The notes under the pieces were generated by a model, which worked only from the letters and a program-made list of their open reading frames with translations, was not told where the DNA came from and searched no databases. Below are positions 35,118 through 45,486 of a stretch of DNA of 64,000 bases, piece after piece. This DNA is from Amia ocellicauda. Its lineage: Eukaryota; Chordata; Actinopteri; Amiiformes; Amiidae. The stretch spans positions 3,466,501 to 3,530,500 of the forward strand of contig NC_089864.1 in assembly GCF_036373705.1 (NCBI RefSeq), given 5' to 3'. A program made the translations under genes and the position numbers. Position 1 is the first letter of the stretch; every line of letters begins with the position of its first letter.

Positions 35118-36338
35118 CACTCACCTAAAGGATTATTAGGAACACCTGTTCAATTTCTCATTAATGCAATTATCTAATCAACCAATCACATGGCAGTTGC
35201 TTCAATGCATTTAGGGGTGTGGTCCTGGTCAAGACAATCTCCTGAACTCCAAACTGAATGTCTGAATGGGAAAGAAAGGTGATTTAAGCAATTTTGAGCG
35301 TGGCATGGTTGTTGGTGCCAGACGGGCCGGTCTGAGTATTTCACAATCTGCTCAGTTACTGGGATTTTCACGCACAACCATTTCTAGGGTTTACAAAGAA
35401 TGCTGTGAAAAGGGAAAAACATCCAGTATGCGGCAGTCCTGTGGGCGAAAATGCCTTGTTGATGCTAGAGGTCAGAGGAGAATGGGCCGACTGATTCAAG
35501 CTGATAGAAGAGCAACTTTGACTGAAATAACCACTCGTTACAACCGAGGTATGCAGCAAAGCATTTGTGAAGCCACAACACGTACAACCTTGAGGCGGAT
35601 GGGCTACAACAGCAGAAGACCCCACCGGGTACCACTCATCTCCACTACAAATAGGAAAAAGAGGCTACAATTTGCACAAGCTCACCAAAATTGGACAGTT
35701 GAAGACTGGAAAAATGTTGCCTGGTCTGATGAGTCTCGATTTCTGTTGAGACATTCAGATGGTAGAGTCAGAATTTGGCGTAAATAGAATGAGAACATGG
35801 ATCCATCATGCCTTGTTACCACTGTGCAGGCTGGTGGTGGTGGTGTAATGGTGTGGGGGATGTTTTCTTGGCACACTTTAGGCCCCTTAGTGCCAATTGG
35901 GCATCGTTTAAATGCCACGGCCTACCTGAGCATTGTTTCTGACCATGTCCATCCCTTTATGACCACCATGTACCCATCCTCTGATGGCTACTTCCAGCAG
36001 GATAATGCGCCATGTCACAAAGGTCGAATCATTTCAAATTGGTTTCTTGAACATGACAATGAGTTCACTGTACTAAACTGGCCCCCACAGTCACCAGATC
36101 TCAACCCAATAGAGCATCTTTGGGATGTGGTGGAACGGGAGCTTCGTGCCCTGGATGTGCATCTCACAAATCTCCATCAACTGCAAGATGCTATCCTATC
36201 AATATGGGCCAACATTTCTAAAGAATGCTTTCAGCACCTTGTTGAATCAATGCCACGTAGAATTAAGGCAGTTCTGAAGGCGAAAGGGGGTCAAACACAG
36301 TATTAGTATGGTGTTCCTAATAATCCTTTAGGTGAGTG
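35118..36338 (+). mobile_element. Tc1/mariner element copy 1, DD36E type
   Basis: The element is 1221 bp, flanked by TA on both sides (35116-35117 and 36339-36340). Its 28-bp terminal inverted repeats (beginning CACTCACCTAAAGGATTATT) are perfect. The single gene (35266-36306) would encode 346 residues. It starts MGKKGDLSNFERG with an HTH region, then WSDES (first Asp), QQDNAPCH (second Asp) and NPIEHLW (Glu). I count 36 residues between the second Asp and the Glu. That is the spacing reported for the Incomer (DD36E) family rather than the DD34E of Tc1. A second copy lies at 58775-59978. Confidence 0.9.
35266..36306 (+). pseudogene. DD36E transposase, one nonsense codon
   Basis: The frame is continuous except for TAG at 35785-35787, where the sister copy at 58775 has CAG. 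The three acidic catalytic residues are all present. Everything after the stop stays in frame, so this copy is one base change from intact. ATG at 35266 is supported by the same start in copy 2 (58923). Confidence 0.9.
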
Positions 36339-36555
36339 TATACTGTATACTGACTCTGACTGCACCCACTGTATTGTACTGTACCTGGAATACAGACACT
36401 TTCTGCAGTTCCTGTACTGTATTTAAATGAAATACCTGGAGTGAGTGTGCGGTGCTGTTTATATACATCTGCAGTACAGACACACAGTGGAGTTATTATA
36501 CTGTATATATAGACAGTGAGAGTGAGAGATCAACACACACCCCTTGAAAGGGCCG

Positions 36556-37085
36556 TTTTAACACTTTTTGAACGTGTATGCCACCCGGGCCAGGAAGAAG
36601 GAGCGGAAGTACAATCTGGCCATGGCGGGCGAGGGCTCCAGCTGGCAGTACAGGACCGCCGTCAACAGGAAGGGTAGGATGCACTCCAGGTGATTGCGGT
36701 GCAGCCTGGGAGAGAGAGAGAGAGAGAGAGAGTGAGTGTTACCACCTAGAGGTGAGGGAAAATGCCTGGGCTGTGAACAGATACTTTGTAGAGCTACTAC
36801 ACTGTACATGTACGCCTGGACTTAGGGACTGGAGTCACTTTACTGTATACACCTGGAGACATACACTGACTTGAGCCACTTCCTTTGGTTACACTGAGTT
36901 TCTTCACCTTCAGCCCCATGTCATCAGACAGGGTTTTAATCTGTGTTTTCCGGCACTTAAATAATTAACAGGTCTTTATTAGCTTGCCCCAGCCGCATTC
37001 CCTAATTAAGGGATCAGTGGTTGAAAGTGTGTGGTCTGGTACACAGCCAGAGGGAGATATACACACACATTTTAACACTTTCTGA
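36556..37085 (-). pseudogene. Inserted fragment of ptges exon 3 and intron 2, flanked by a 16-bp near-direct repeat
   Basis: 36572-37069 is a near copy of about 39494-40001. It includes most of ptges exon 3 (36575-36705, without its last 38 codons or so) and the adjoining intron 2 with its GA array. The segment is bordered by TTTTAACACTTTTTGA (36556-36571) and TTTTAACACTTTCTGA (37070-37085), 15 of 16 bases alike and absent from the source locus. It looks like a DNA fragment inserted with a target-site duplication, not a simple tandem duplication. It lacks the start and end of the gene and cannot encode the enzyme. A change (GTGATTGC for GTCATTGC) turns the MAPEG motif Asp to His. Confidence 0.85.
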
Positions 37086-37439
37086 GGCCCTAAGAGAAGT
37101 GCTTTAGTTGTTTTATGTAACTGGCCCTGGCCTACCAACATTTTCCAAGGCCTTGAGCCGTGAAATCCTGCCAGCTACAATCATATCTATAGTGGCAACC
37201 ACCATTGTCTAGTTCCACAGTAAAGATGCAAAGACACAGCATTACAAGCAATACAGGCACTAAACATGACATGTCATCATTCAACTGCGACATTGACACA
37301 CAGCATTCAATAGTAGTCTGCACACTAATAACAGACAGTAGATGTTGCTACTGAAACCTCAAAACAGCACTTAAATCAAGCAGCCAGGGAGAGGATGTGT
37401 GTGTTTGCTAGCTAGCTTGTAAAGTAGTAGAGGGAAGAA

Positions 37440-38020
37440 TAATTAAATCTGCGGTGAACTGGCGACAGGGTCATGGGCGGTCAAGGCTCATTGATGCACG
37501 TGGGGAGCGAAGGCTGGCCCGTGTGGTCCAATCCAACAGACGAGCTACTGTAGCTCAAATTGCTGAAAAAGTTAATGCTGGTTCTGATAGAAAGGTGTCA
37601 GAACAAACAGTGCATCGCAGTTTGTTGCGTATGGGGCTGCGTAGCCGTAGACCAGTCAGGTGCCCATGCTGACCCGTCCACTGCCGAAAGCGCCTACAAT
37701 GGGCACGTGAGCCTCAGAACTGGACCACGGAGCAATGGAAGAAGGTGGCCTGGTCTGATGAATCACGAGTTCAAGGTGTTGACTTGGCCTCCAAATTCCC
37801 CAGATCTCAATCCAATCGAGCATCTGTGGGATGTGGTGGACAAACAAGTCCGATCCATGCAGACCCCACCTCGCAACTTACAGGACTTATAGGATCTGCT
37901 GCTAACGTCTTGGTGCCAGATACCACAGCACAGCTTCAGAGGTCTAGTGGAGTCCATGCCTTGACAGGTCAGAGCTGTTTTAGTGGCAAAAGGGGGACCT
38001 ACACAATATTAGGCTGATCG
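37440..38020 (+). pseudogene. Internally deleted Tc1-like transposase
   Basis: The first part (37454-37672) reads as a Tc1 transposase DNA-binding region ([34 protein letters not shown]). Small indels then break the frame. WSDES (37748) is joined directly to [20 protein letters not shown], so the segment between the first Asp and the region just before the Glu is gone. The sequence differs from the DD36E elements. 37086-37439 holds nothing I recognise, and I could not find terminal inverted repeats. Confidence 0.8.
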
Positions 38021-39328
38021 ATGTATATACAAACAGCAGTAAAATCACACTACAGCCAGGTTTACAAAAAAAGCATTTATTTGAAAAACATACAAAAAAA
38101 AATGTAACAGTTCAACAAGCCTTTTTACATAACAAATTAAATCCTCCTGTGGTGCCGACATCTAATTTATAGAAATGTAGCAGTCATCCTGCCTAATGAA
38201 TCAATAAGACCTATAATACTGGCTCAAGAATAACATACAAACAAACAGCAATTACCAGCCAAGATTCCATTGACAGCAGCTGGGAGAATTTTTGTATGGT
38301 TTTGTTAACAGTATTTTATTAAATAACATAAATAAAACAATTCAGACAATAGCAATACATTGAGTCCATGTGCTTATCATATCTACTAAGAAATATAATC
38401 ATATATACAGAAGAATGTAGCAGTAGTTAGCTTTAGTAGACTATATACATCAATATTGCCAGTTACAAACACCACGAGTTGTGCATTTTCCTTTCTCAGG
38501 ATTGGCTGACAGTCTGCAGATTGGAGCCAACATGGACTCTCCCTTCAGAGGAGGGAGCAGCGAGTAACTACAGGGGGGTTTCTCAACATGTCACAGCAGA
38601 CACCGCAGTTCTCACACAGCAGGATACAGAGGCTTTAAGGAACAGCTGCTGTTCCCCCAGCATGAGTCCAGATGCCTTGACCATAAAGGACTTTACACAC
38701 ACACACACTTTTCTCCTGTCCCCTTCTATAATTACCAAGATCCACAACTAGAATATTATTAATTTTATTATTATTATTATTACTACTTCAAATTTCAGTG
38801 TAAATCAACTCCCTGCAGTTACAAATTGTTATTCTTTACATACAAATCTTTTTCATTTTTAACTGGACTAGTTTTGTGGTGAAAATACCTTGCTTGGGGC
38901 ACAGGATTTGAACCCACAATCCAGTACTCCAAAATAAGTAACAATCACCTAATTCCGAAGTCAGAACTGAGAGGAAAGCTCTTGATAGATGAAAAATAAA
39001 TATTTAAATAAACACGGAGAAAAAACACCATTTAAAAAGGCAGTGCTACACCCAGCTGCCACTTCAACGCGTGAGGATTTGAAAGACTGATGCGCACCTT
39101 TGACCTGTTCCTCACTTCGCTGCTGTGGCTCTGCTGGAGTCAATCTCCCAGCCCCCCCTGTGCAGAGCCCTGCTCAAGAGCCTATTCTTGGGGGGGATCG
39201 AACACCAGAAAACACAAAAGGGGGGGTCAAAAATTTAAATAAAATAAATGCAACCACATTTATCTATTCCCCCCCACCTTTTTCTTTTTTTCAGACTGAA
39301 AAGACAAAATCACATTTTGCTGCATTCG

Positions 39329-39360
<32 letters not shown>

Positions 39361-39378
39361 GCCGCTGTTGTCCATCCT
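38021..39378. other. 3' flank of ptges, no further gene
   Basis: AT-rich, low-complexity DNA. A (GTT)n array at 39330-39360 lies just downstream (on the - strand) of the ptges stop codon and is probably in its 3' UTR. The short open frames around 38480 show no family resemblance. Confidence 0.4.
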
Positions 39379-41311
39379 CTACCAGTAGGAGGCTACGTTG
39401 ATGAGTATTTTCAGTGCCATGGAGAGGCAGGGCAGCAGACCTAGGGTGTAGGCCAGGGAGCGGGAGGGTGCTGGCAGGGCGTACAGGTACGCGAATGTGT
39501 GTGCCACCCGGGCCAGGAAGAAGGAGCGGAAGTAGAATCTGGCCATGGCGGGCGAGGGCTCCAGCTGGCAGTACAGGACCGCTATCAACAGGAAGGGTAG
39601 GATGCACTCCAGGTCATTGCGGTGCAGCCTGGGAGGGAGAGAGAGAGAGAGAGAGAGAGAGAAAGTGAGTGTTACCACCTAGAGGTGAGGGAAAATGCCT
39701 GGGCTGTGAACAGATACTTTGTAGAGCTACTACACTGTACATGTACGCCTGGACTTAGGGACTGGAGTCACTTTACTGTATACACCTGGAGACATACACT
39801 GACTTGAGCCACTTCCTTTGGTTACACTGAGTTTCTTCACCTTCAGCCCCATGTCATCAGACAGGGTTTTAATCTGTGTTTTCCGGCACTTAAATAATTA
39901 ACAGGTCTTTATTAGCTTGCCCCAGCCGCATTCCCTAATTAAGGGATCAGTGGTTGAAAGTGTGTGGTCTGGTACACAGCCAGAGGGAGATATACACACA
40001 CGCACCTTGGCACACTGGCACGCACAGCTGGAACAGCGCCGTTGCTCTGTCGGTCTAATCTCAGAACAGGCAGGTAAAAAGTCTTGGGTTAAAGAACAGG
40101 GCTTGCTTCTAAGATGATCCCAGTCCACAGGCTGGTTTTGCTGCTGATTCGCTGTGTTAACTTGGGCCAGTTAGCTCTGGTGTTCTGGGATACTGGGTAC
40201 TGCATATCTGTCCTGTACTGGTTCACAATGTGTCTCTCTCAGGTCGGCTGCTGTTCCCGAGTCAGCGCTCACCTGCGGCAGCGCTCCACATCCTCGTCCC
40301 GCCGATAGAACTTCAGGCCGCCGTGACGGAGAGCATCCTCCGGGTTAGCAAACGCCTGGGGGAGAGAGGGAGGGGGGTTAATGCACATGCTAAATTGGGG
40401 ATGTGGGGTCAGTACACATAATTGGTTCTAATTAAGCAATTAACGTCTAATTAGAATTGACTGACAAGGACCTAACTGGCTAAGTAGGGCACCGAAAGAG
40501 TTCTAATTCTAATTAAGTTGACTCTAATTTAGTGCACATAAGATATTACTGTTTGACCAATTATGTCCCGAGACTTTGCACACTACTTATTATTTTTACT
40601 AGTGGTATATTAAGTACTTTATTTCACGTTTGGTACAGTTGCTTTGTGGAAATGCCTTAATACAGTGGTTCTCAAACCTGTCCTGTAGTACCACCTGGTT
40701 TTTGTTCTAACCAAGCTCTCAATTACTTAAATTTAACTAATAATCTCCTAAATCAGAGTCTTCTAATTAATTTTAAAAGTAGGGGGTTTAAGGAACCAAC
40801 TTTGTATCAGTTACACAATTTAAAGAGTCAAATGTAAACAAATTTAAGAAATTTATTAAACTTAAGAGTTCAATTAAGTAATTGAGAGCTCCGTTGGAAA
40901 AAAAAAAAAAAAAACAGCATACTCCAGGGCAGATTTGAGAAACACTTAATTTAAATTTAGACTTCAGTCAAAAGCTAAATATGTTTTTTACCTGCTTGTA
41001 ATGTGCGTCTTGCTGTTAATTTAACACGTTTATTTCTTCCTCCTGATAGCTATTTAGAATTGATAATAGAATGGGTTTGTGCTCAAGTTTTTAAAATGGA
41101 GAAGAATAAAACGCATTTGAAACATCAAACGAATTATTTATGACATGTACCTCTCAAATATGCGTTTCTTTCTATGTTTGTTTGTTTGATTTATTGGCTC
41201 GAGAGCTACAATTGGAATATGACTTTGAACTTGGTCCTATAATGTATTAGTCTGTCTTTAATTGACACAATATTAATACGATTCAATTAACGAATATTTC
41301 ATAATTAGTAA

Positions 41312-41350
<39 letters not shown>

Positions 41351-41744
41351 TAATACAAGTTGAGAATATTATTTAAAATAACTCAACGTTCATATTATTA
41401 CTAACTACTACTTACAATGTACTACTTTAGTGTGTTCGACTAAATACATAAACGCATATTTTATAATGTATGTAATTTACAATAGAATAGAATACAACTG
41501 CAATAGTCCCCGAGGCGCAATTTGATTTTGAACTGGAACAGCCTGGAAGCACTTTAAAAATAAAAGTAAGGAGGAATTAAATGATGAGGATGGCGATGAT
41601 GATGTTTCTCCCTAAATTCGCTCTTACCTTTCTCCGGAGGCGCAGCTGCCCGGTCAGTATGGCTACAAAGTACATCTTCAGCAGCAGCAGCATCGCGTAG
41701 AAGGCGAAGCAGCAGAAAACCTCACTGCTGAAGTCCAGGGCCAT
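39379..41744 (-). CDS. ptges: Prostaglandin E synthase (microsomal PGES-1), complete
   Basis: A glutathione-dependent membrane enzyme of the MAPEG family, converting prostaglandin H2 to E2 in the ER/nuclear envelope. On the - strand: exon 1 41744-41628, exon 2 40355-40273 and exon 3 39628-39379. Phases 0 and 2 agree and give 149 residues (human 152). Exon 1 encodes the first membrane helix (VFCCFAFYAMLLLLKMYFVA) and LTGQLRLRRK. Exon 2 encodes AFANPEDALRHGG and DEDVERC. Exon 3 has the MAPEG motif RNDLECILPF and PSRSLAYTLGLLPC. Asp46, Arg123 and Ser124 correspond to human Asp49, Arg126 and Ser127, which are important for catalysis. The acceptor of exon 3 is formed by a CT array (GA on the + strand, 39635-39662). 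A partial copy of exon 3/intron 2 sits at 36572-37069. Confidence 0.93.
40663..40947. mobile_element. hAT-like non-autonomous element in ptges intron 1
   Basis: It begins CAGTGGTTCTCAAACCTGTC and ends 'gggcagatttgagaaacactt', an imperfect terminal inverted repeat. The interior is 'ctcaattactta'-type sequence with matching reverse arms and an A-run at about 40898-40914. Its sibling is at 19005-19205. Confidence 0.6.
41313..41348. repeat. (ATT)n microsatellite in ptges intron 1
   Basis: About 12 ATT units. No other content of note between 40950 and 41600. Confidence 0.85.
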
Positions 41745-41751
41745 GGCAGCG

Positions 41752-41787
41752 ACGACACGCACGACACGCACGACACGCACGACACGC
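41752..41787 (-). repeat. Four perfect 9-bp repeats in the ptges 5' UTR
   Basis: ACGACACGC is repeated four times with no change, starting 8 bp upstream of the ptges start codon. On the sense strand this gives GCGTGTCGT repeats within the predicted leader. It adds CpG sites and no upstream ATG. Confidence 0.85.
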
Positions 41788-41855
41788 CGCGCAGGGTGCA
41801 GAGAGAGCGGCACGCTTGGAAAGCGGTTTATGGACTTGTCATGTGTGATCTGTGG

Positions 41856-41864
41856 CTTTTATAG
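41856..41864 (-). promoter_or_regulatory. TATA box of ptges
   Basis: On the - strand the sequence reads CTATAAAAG within GGCTATAAAAGCC, a near-perfect TATA box about 112 bp upstream of the start codon. That places transcription start near 41830 and a leader of roughly 85 nt. Confidence 0.65.
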
Positions 41865-42189
41865 CCGTGCCGACATGCCCCCCCATTTCCTTCTAGGCTA
41901 CATGATTTCACAAAACAGTGAAAGTTGTATTTGTTTTGCCCGTCACGACTTGCCTTTTGAGAGGTAGAATAATACCGTATATCAAATAAGTAAATTGTTT
42001 GACACCAACTTGACTGAACGTCGCGCTTCGGAATGCATTGGAAAGGAATGTCGGTCTTGTTCGGACTGGATTTCTTTTTTGTGTTTTTATTTTGTTAGCA
42101 GATGTTTTCATTATTATTACAGGAGGCGATTTCTGGCAGAGCTCTGCGGCTCGCTCATTTTCTTACATCCTTTTGTCTCATATGAAAGT

Positions 42190-42335
42190 AAAGTGTAGTG
42201 TGTTGTATCGTGGCAAAAACACAGTATAATGTAGTATGGTTTACCATGGTAAAAACACAAAGTGTAGTGTGGTGTACGAAGGTAAAAACACAATAAAGTG
42301 TAGGGTGGTGCACCATGGTAAAAACACAGTAAAGG
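42190..42335. repeat. Four-unit tandem repeat of about 36 bp
   Basis: Units of the form 'accatggtaaaaacacagta' plus 'aagtgtagtgtggtgt', diverged by several substitutions and small indels. The TACCATGGTA core is palindromic and recurs at 57720-57990. Confidence 0.7.
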
Positions 42336-42480
42336 CCATTTAGTGATATTATACACAGTGACCAGTACAAACTGGTTTCCGTGAGTGGAACATGGTAAGG
42401 GGCCCAGCATGTCCACTACAACTCTCTCCATGGGGGGGGGGGTCCTTCCTGGCTGTGAAGAAGGTGGCCAGGAGTCCTAT
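42336..42480 (-). mobile_element. Gypsy-type LTR retrotransposon integrase fragment
   Basis: On the - strand TARKDPPP is followed after a G-run by MERVVVDMLGPLPCSTHGNQ and a TKWP ending. This matches the start of the integrase core of Ty3/gypsy elements, including the first catalytic Asp. Only about 45 codons remain, bounded by the tandem repeat. No LTRs were found. Confidence 0.5.
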
Positions 42481-42819
42481 GGTGGGCACTCCTGTGGGGT
42501 CAGCATTTCCACCTCTGACCTCATCGGACTGTATGGAGTGTCAAAGATGGCAGCCATCCTCCCCCACAGCAGCTCCTCCCTTGCACCATCGCCCCAACCT
42601 CTCGTCCCCACTGCCGTGGCTCCCTGACTCCCTGCCCACACTCTCCCCTTCTCCTCGCAGTCTGCCTGTTCTACCAGGCTGTGATCGTGGTCCATCAGCC
42701 CCTTTTTCTCAGGGATCGTGTGATTCAATCCCACTTGTAGCATTTTAGCTTTTGCTACAGAGCCATTCTATAAAAGAATACTTACATTTACTCTCCTGTA
42801 AGATAGCACTTATACAACA

Positions 42820-43142
42820 TTTTGTAATACTTTTTGCTTTGCTTTACTAGTACTCGTATTGTTATTTTGATTTCTCCTTATGCCCCCTTTCCCTTGGCAA
42901 TTGACTGACCTAACATCTTGTCTGCACTCATCAGCTCTTACTATCCAGAATGTGAGACCTCATATACTGTGTAAATTGGGATTTGTAAAATGTATTATGC
43001 TTTGAACTGCACTGTATTATGTAGATTGGAATTTGTAATGTTGTATGCCTTGAACTGCACTGTATTTTTGCATTTTGTATTGCGCTTATATTTTGTAAGG
43101 ATAAGGGATAAGGGCATCTGCTAAGAAATAAATAAATACATA

Positions 43143-43197
<55 letters not shown>

Positions 43198-43198
43198 G
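42820..43198 (+). mobile_element. LINE 3' end with complete tail and AAT array
   Basis: 3' UTR-like sequence ('aacatcttgtctgcactcat', repeated 'ttgaactgcactgtatt') ends in 'ggataagggcatctgctaag', then aaataaat and an (AAT)n array. It is the best-preserved example here of the tail shared with the SINE at 19386-19600. Confidence 0.6.
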
Positions 43199-45129
43199 AA
43201 ATAAACAGCATAGACAGACATAATGGATGAAAGAGATTCCCTGTGTATGAGTAAAGTGTAGTGATCTACAGTGCAGTATACTGTATTGTAGTACAGTAGA
43301 GTGTAGGGCACGGCTTTTTGCATCTATGTGAATATTCACAGTAAGATGACAAGGTGAAACTGAAGCTGGCATAGATCTGAGTTTGGGGACTGGATTCATG
43401 CACCTGCAGATGAGCATTCATCCTTGCAGTTTTGTATGCAGGCTGGTGCGGGTTGCAGGACTGATGAGGTCCTGTAGAAATCTAGCTGGTATTTTACATA
43501 TTTGATGAAAATGACTGTAGTCAAAACATGAGCGCAGTGGCGCCAAGAAATATGCTGCCAATGGGGTGAAGATAGAGAGGGAGAGTGGAGAGGGAGGGAA
43601 TTATTTATGTGCCAAAACTCATAATGGTGTTTCCTAAAGTAATAGTAGGCTATGTGTGTTGCTATGCATGCTGTGTTGGGGGGTGGGGGTGTGAGTTGTG
43701 GTCAAGTTATTTTTTTCATTGCTAGATAGTCAATTCCGTTTCAGTTCCAGATTTGTATTGCAAATGACCTCAACTCAAATAGTAATAATGTCTGTGTGTG
43801 TCTGTGTGTTCAGGCATGATTGTATACCCTATTTCTTGGGAGATCTTACGACAGTGACGCAGAGAGCGGATGTGGTTTTTGTGAAATTCTAGCCACAAAA
43901 ACCATTAGGCGTCTACATGTAATATATGTATATATTAGATTAAAATCAATATCTTGTAGAAACCTACTGAGAGCAAAGTGTATAAACCTGTGGATAAATA
44001 TTTGCATAACATTTTATAAATTGGCTCTGTGTTCTGTTTTTCCATCTGTTGCCTTTTTTCATCCAAAATACCAGTTAGAACAAGACTATATTTACACACG
44101 GAGCTCACAGCACTAACATCACTAGTCACGTCCTGTCAGCAGTATACAGTTTCTAGTCCACCTATTCCTATTTCTGTCAGTCAGTCTGGGTTTCTTTTTT
44201 AGTTTTTCACTGTTCACATTTCCCTGACTTGACGGTGTTCCTTCTCTACAGACTACTTTACCAGAGGCCTTGAGATGAGCCATTGTGTCAGTAAGAGAGT
44301 AGGAATATAGCACATTGCAATCTTTAAAATAATTATACTGTGTAGGGAATGGAGACTGATGTATTAAAGCACATTTAGTTCATAGTAAACTAATCAATGT
44401 GATGAATTACAATGAGACCACATAAAATTGAGCTCTTGAAAGCACTATATGAAAGCACCCTTAGAGTATAGTCAACGTACAGGGAGTGAAATGACGGTGT
44501 AGGGAGCGACGGTCCTTGTGCTGACGCCTGTGGAAATCACAGCACAGGGCTGGAGAGCAGAGGGAGGCGTGGCGTGGTGCACTGTGGTCGAGCACATGGA
44601 TCATGGACGCGAGGACATGAGTGCAAAATGTGTGGCGCGGATGTGTTTCTAAGAAGCAGCGTGGTGAGAGAAGCACTCTCCCTGTCAGGCGGTTAAGCCC
44701 TGGCCGCTGACGCTAATTCCTCTTCTCTCACTTCCAGTGGCGACGTCAGCATGGCCACACTTCCTGTCTCGGTTGTGAAAATGCTTCCTTCCTGCCCTGC
44801 CCAGACCCTTTGGTTTTGCCACACTGGTGTTCCCTGATCTGTTCTATGACATAGACGAAACTGCTGACGATTGACTAAGATCGCCTTTGGATGATGCTCT
44901 GCAACATCTGTTTGGTCCGTGGCCGCCCTTTTAAGTCAACTCAGAATGTAATTTCTAAGGCAGAGTTTAGTTATGGCTTAGCCGGTGTTGTGTCATTCTG
45001 TGTTTTCTTGGTGTGTGAAAGAGCATGTCCTGGGATGAGTGTTATTACTGTGAGCATTAACACTTGCAGGGGTGAATAATGTGTTTGGGATCCTGTGGAC
45101 GGGCACATGTTTCATTATTCAGAAAATCT
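43199..45129. other. No gene recognised
   Basis: Mixed-composition sequence. No conserved exon was found on either strand; frames such as 43820-44116 and 44461-44676 lack splice context or family resemblance. Confidence 0.4.
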
Positions 45130-45486
45130 GGGCCCTATAGTCCACACAGAGCTGCTCCCGTCTGTGTCCTATAGTCCACACAGCACCGCTCCAGTCTGGG
45201 TCCTATCCTATAGTCCACACAGTGCTGCTCCAGTCTGGGCCCTATCCTATAGTCCACACAGCGCTGCTCCAGTCTGGGCCCTATAGTCCACACAGCGCTG
45301 CTCCAGTCTGGGCCCTATAGTCCACACAGCGCTGCTCCAGTCTGGGCCCTATAGTCCACACAGCGCTGCTCCAGTCTGGGCCCTATAGTCCACACAGAGC
45401 TGCTCCCGTCTGTGTCCTATAGTCCACACAGCGCTGCTCCAGTCTGGGTCCTATCCTATAGTCCACACAGCGCCACTCCAGTCTGG
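45130..45486 (-). repeat. Second array of the 34-bp minisatellite, inverted
   Basis: About ten units of the reverse complement of the 29402-30203 repeat (CTATAGTCCACACAGCGCTG and so on), including the 39-bp A variant (CCTATCCTATAGTCC). A two-unit motif with 'agagctgctcccgtctgtgt' occurs at both ends (45150 and 45400), so the array itself contains a partial duplication. It lies 15 kb from the first array in the opposite orientation, intergenic. Confidence 0.9.

Noticed and set aside
38473-38760. Open segment near 38480-38750 as a gene
   Set aside because: No family resemblance, no consistent splice partners, ends in CA repeats.
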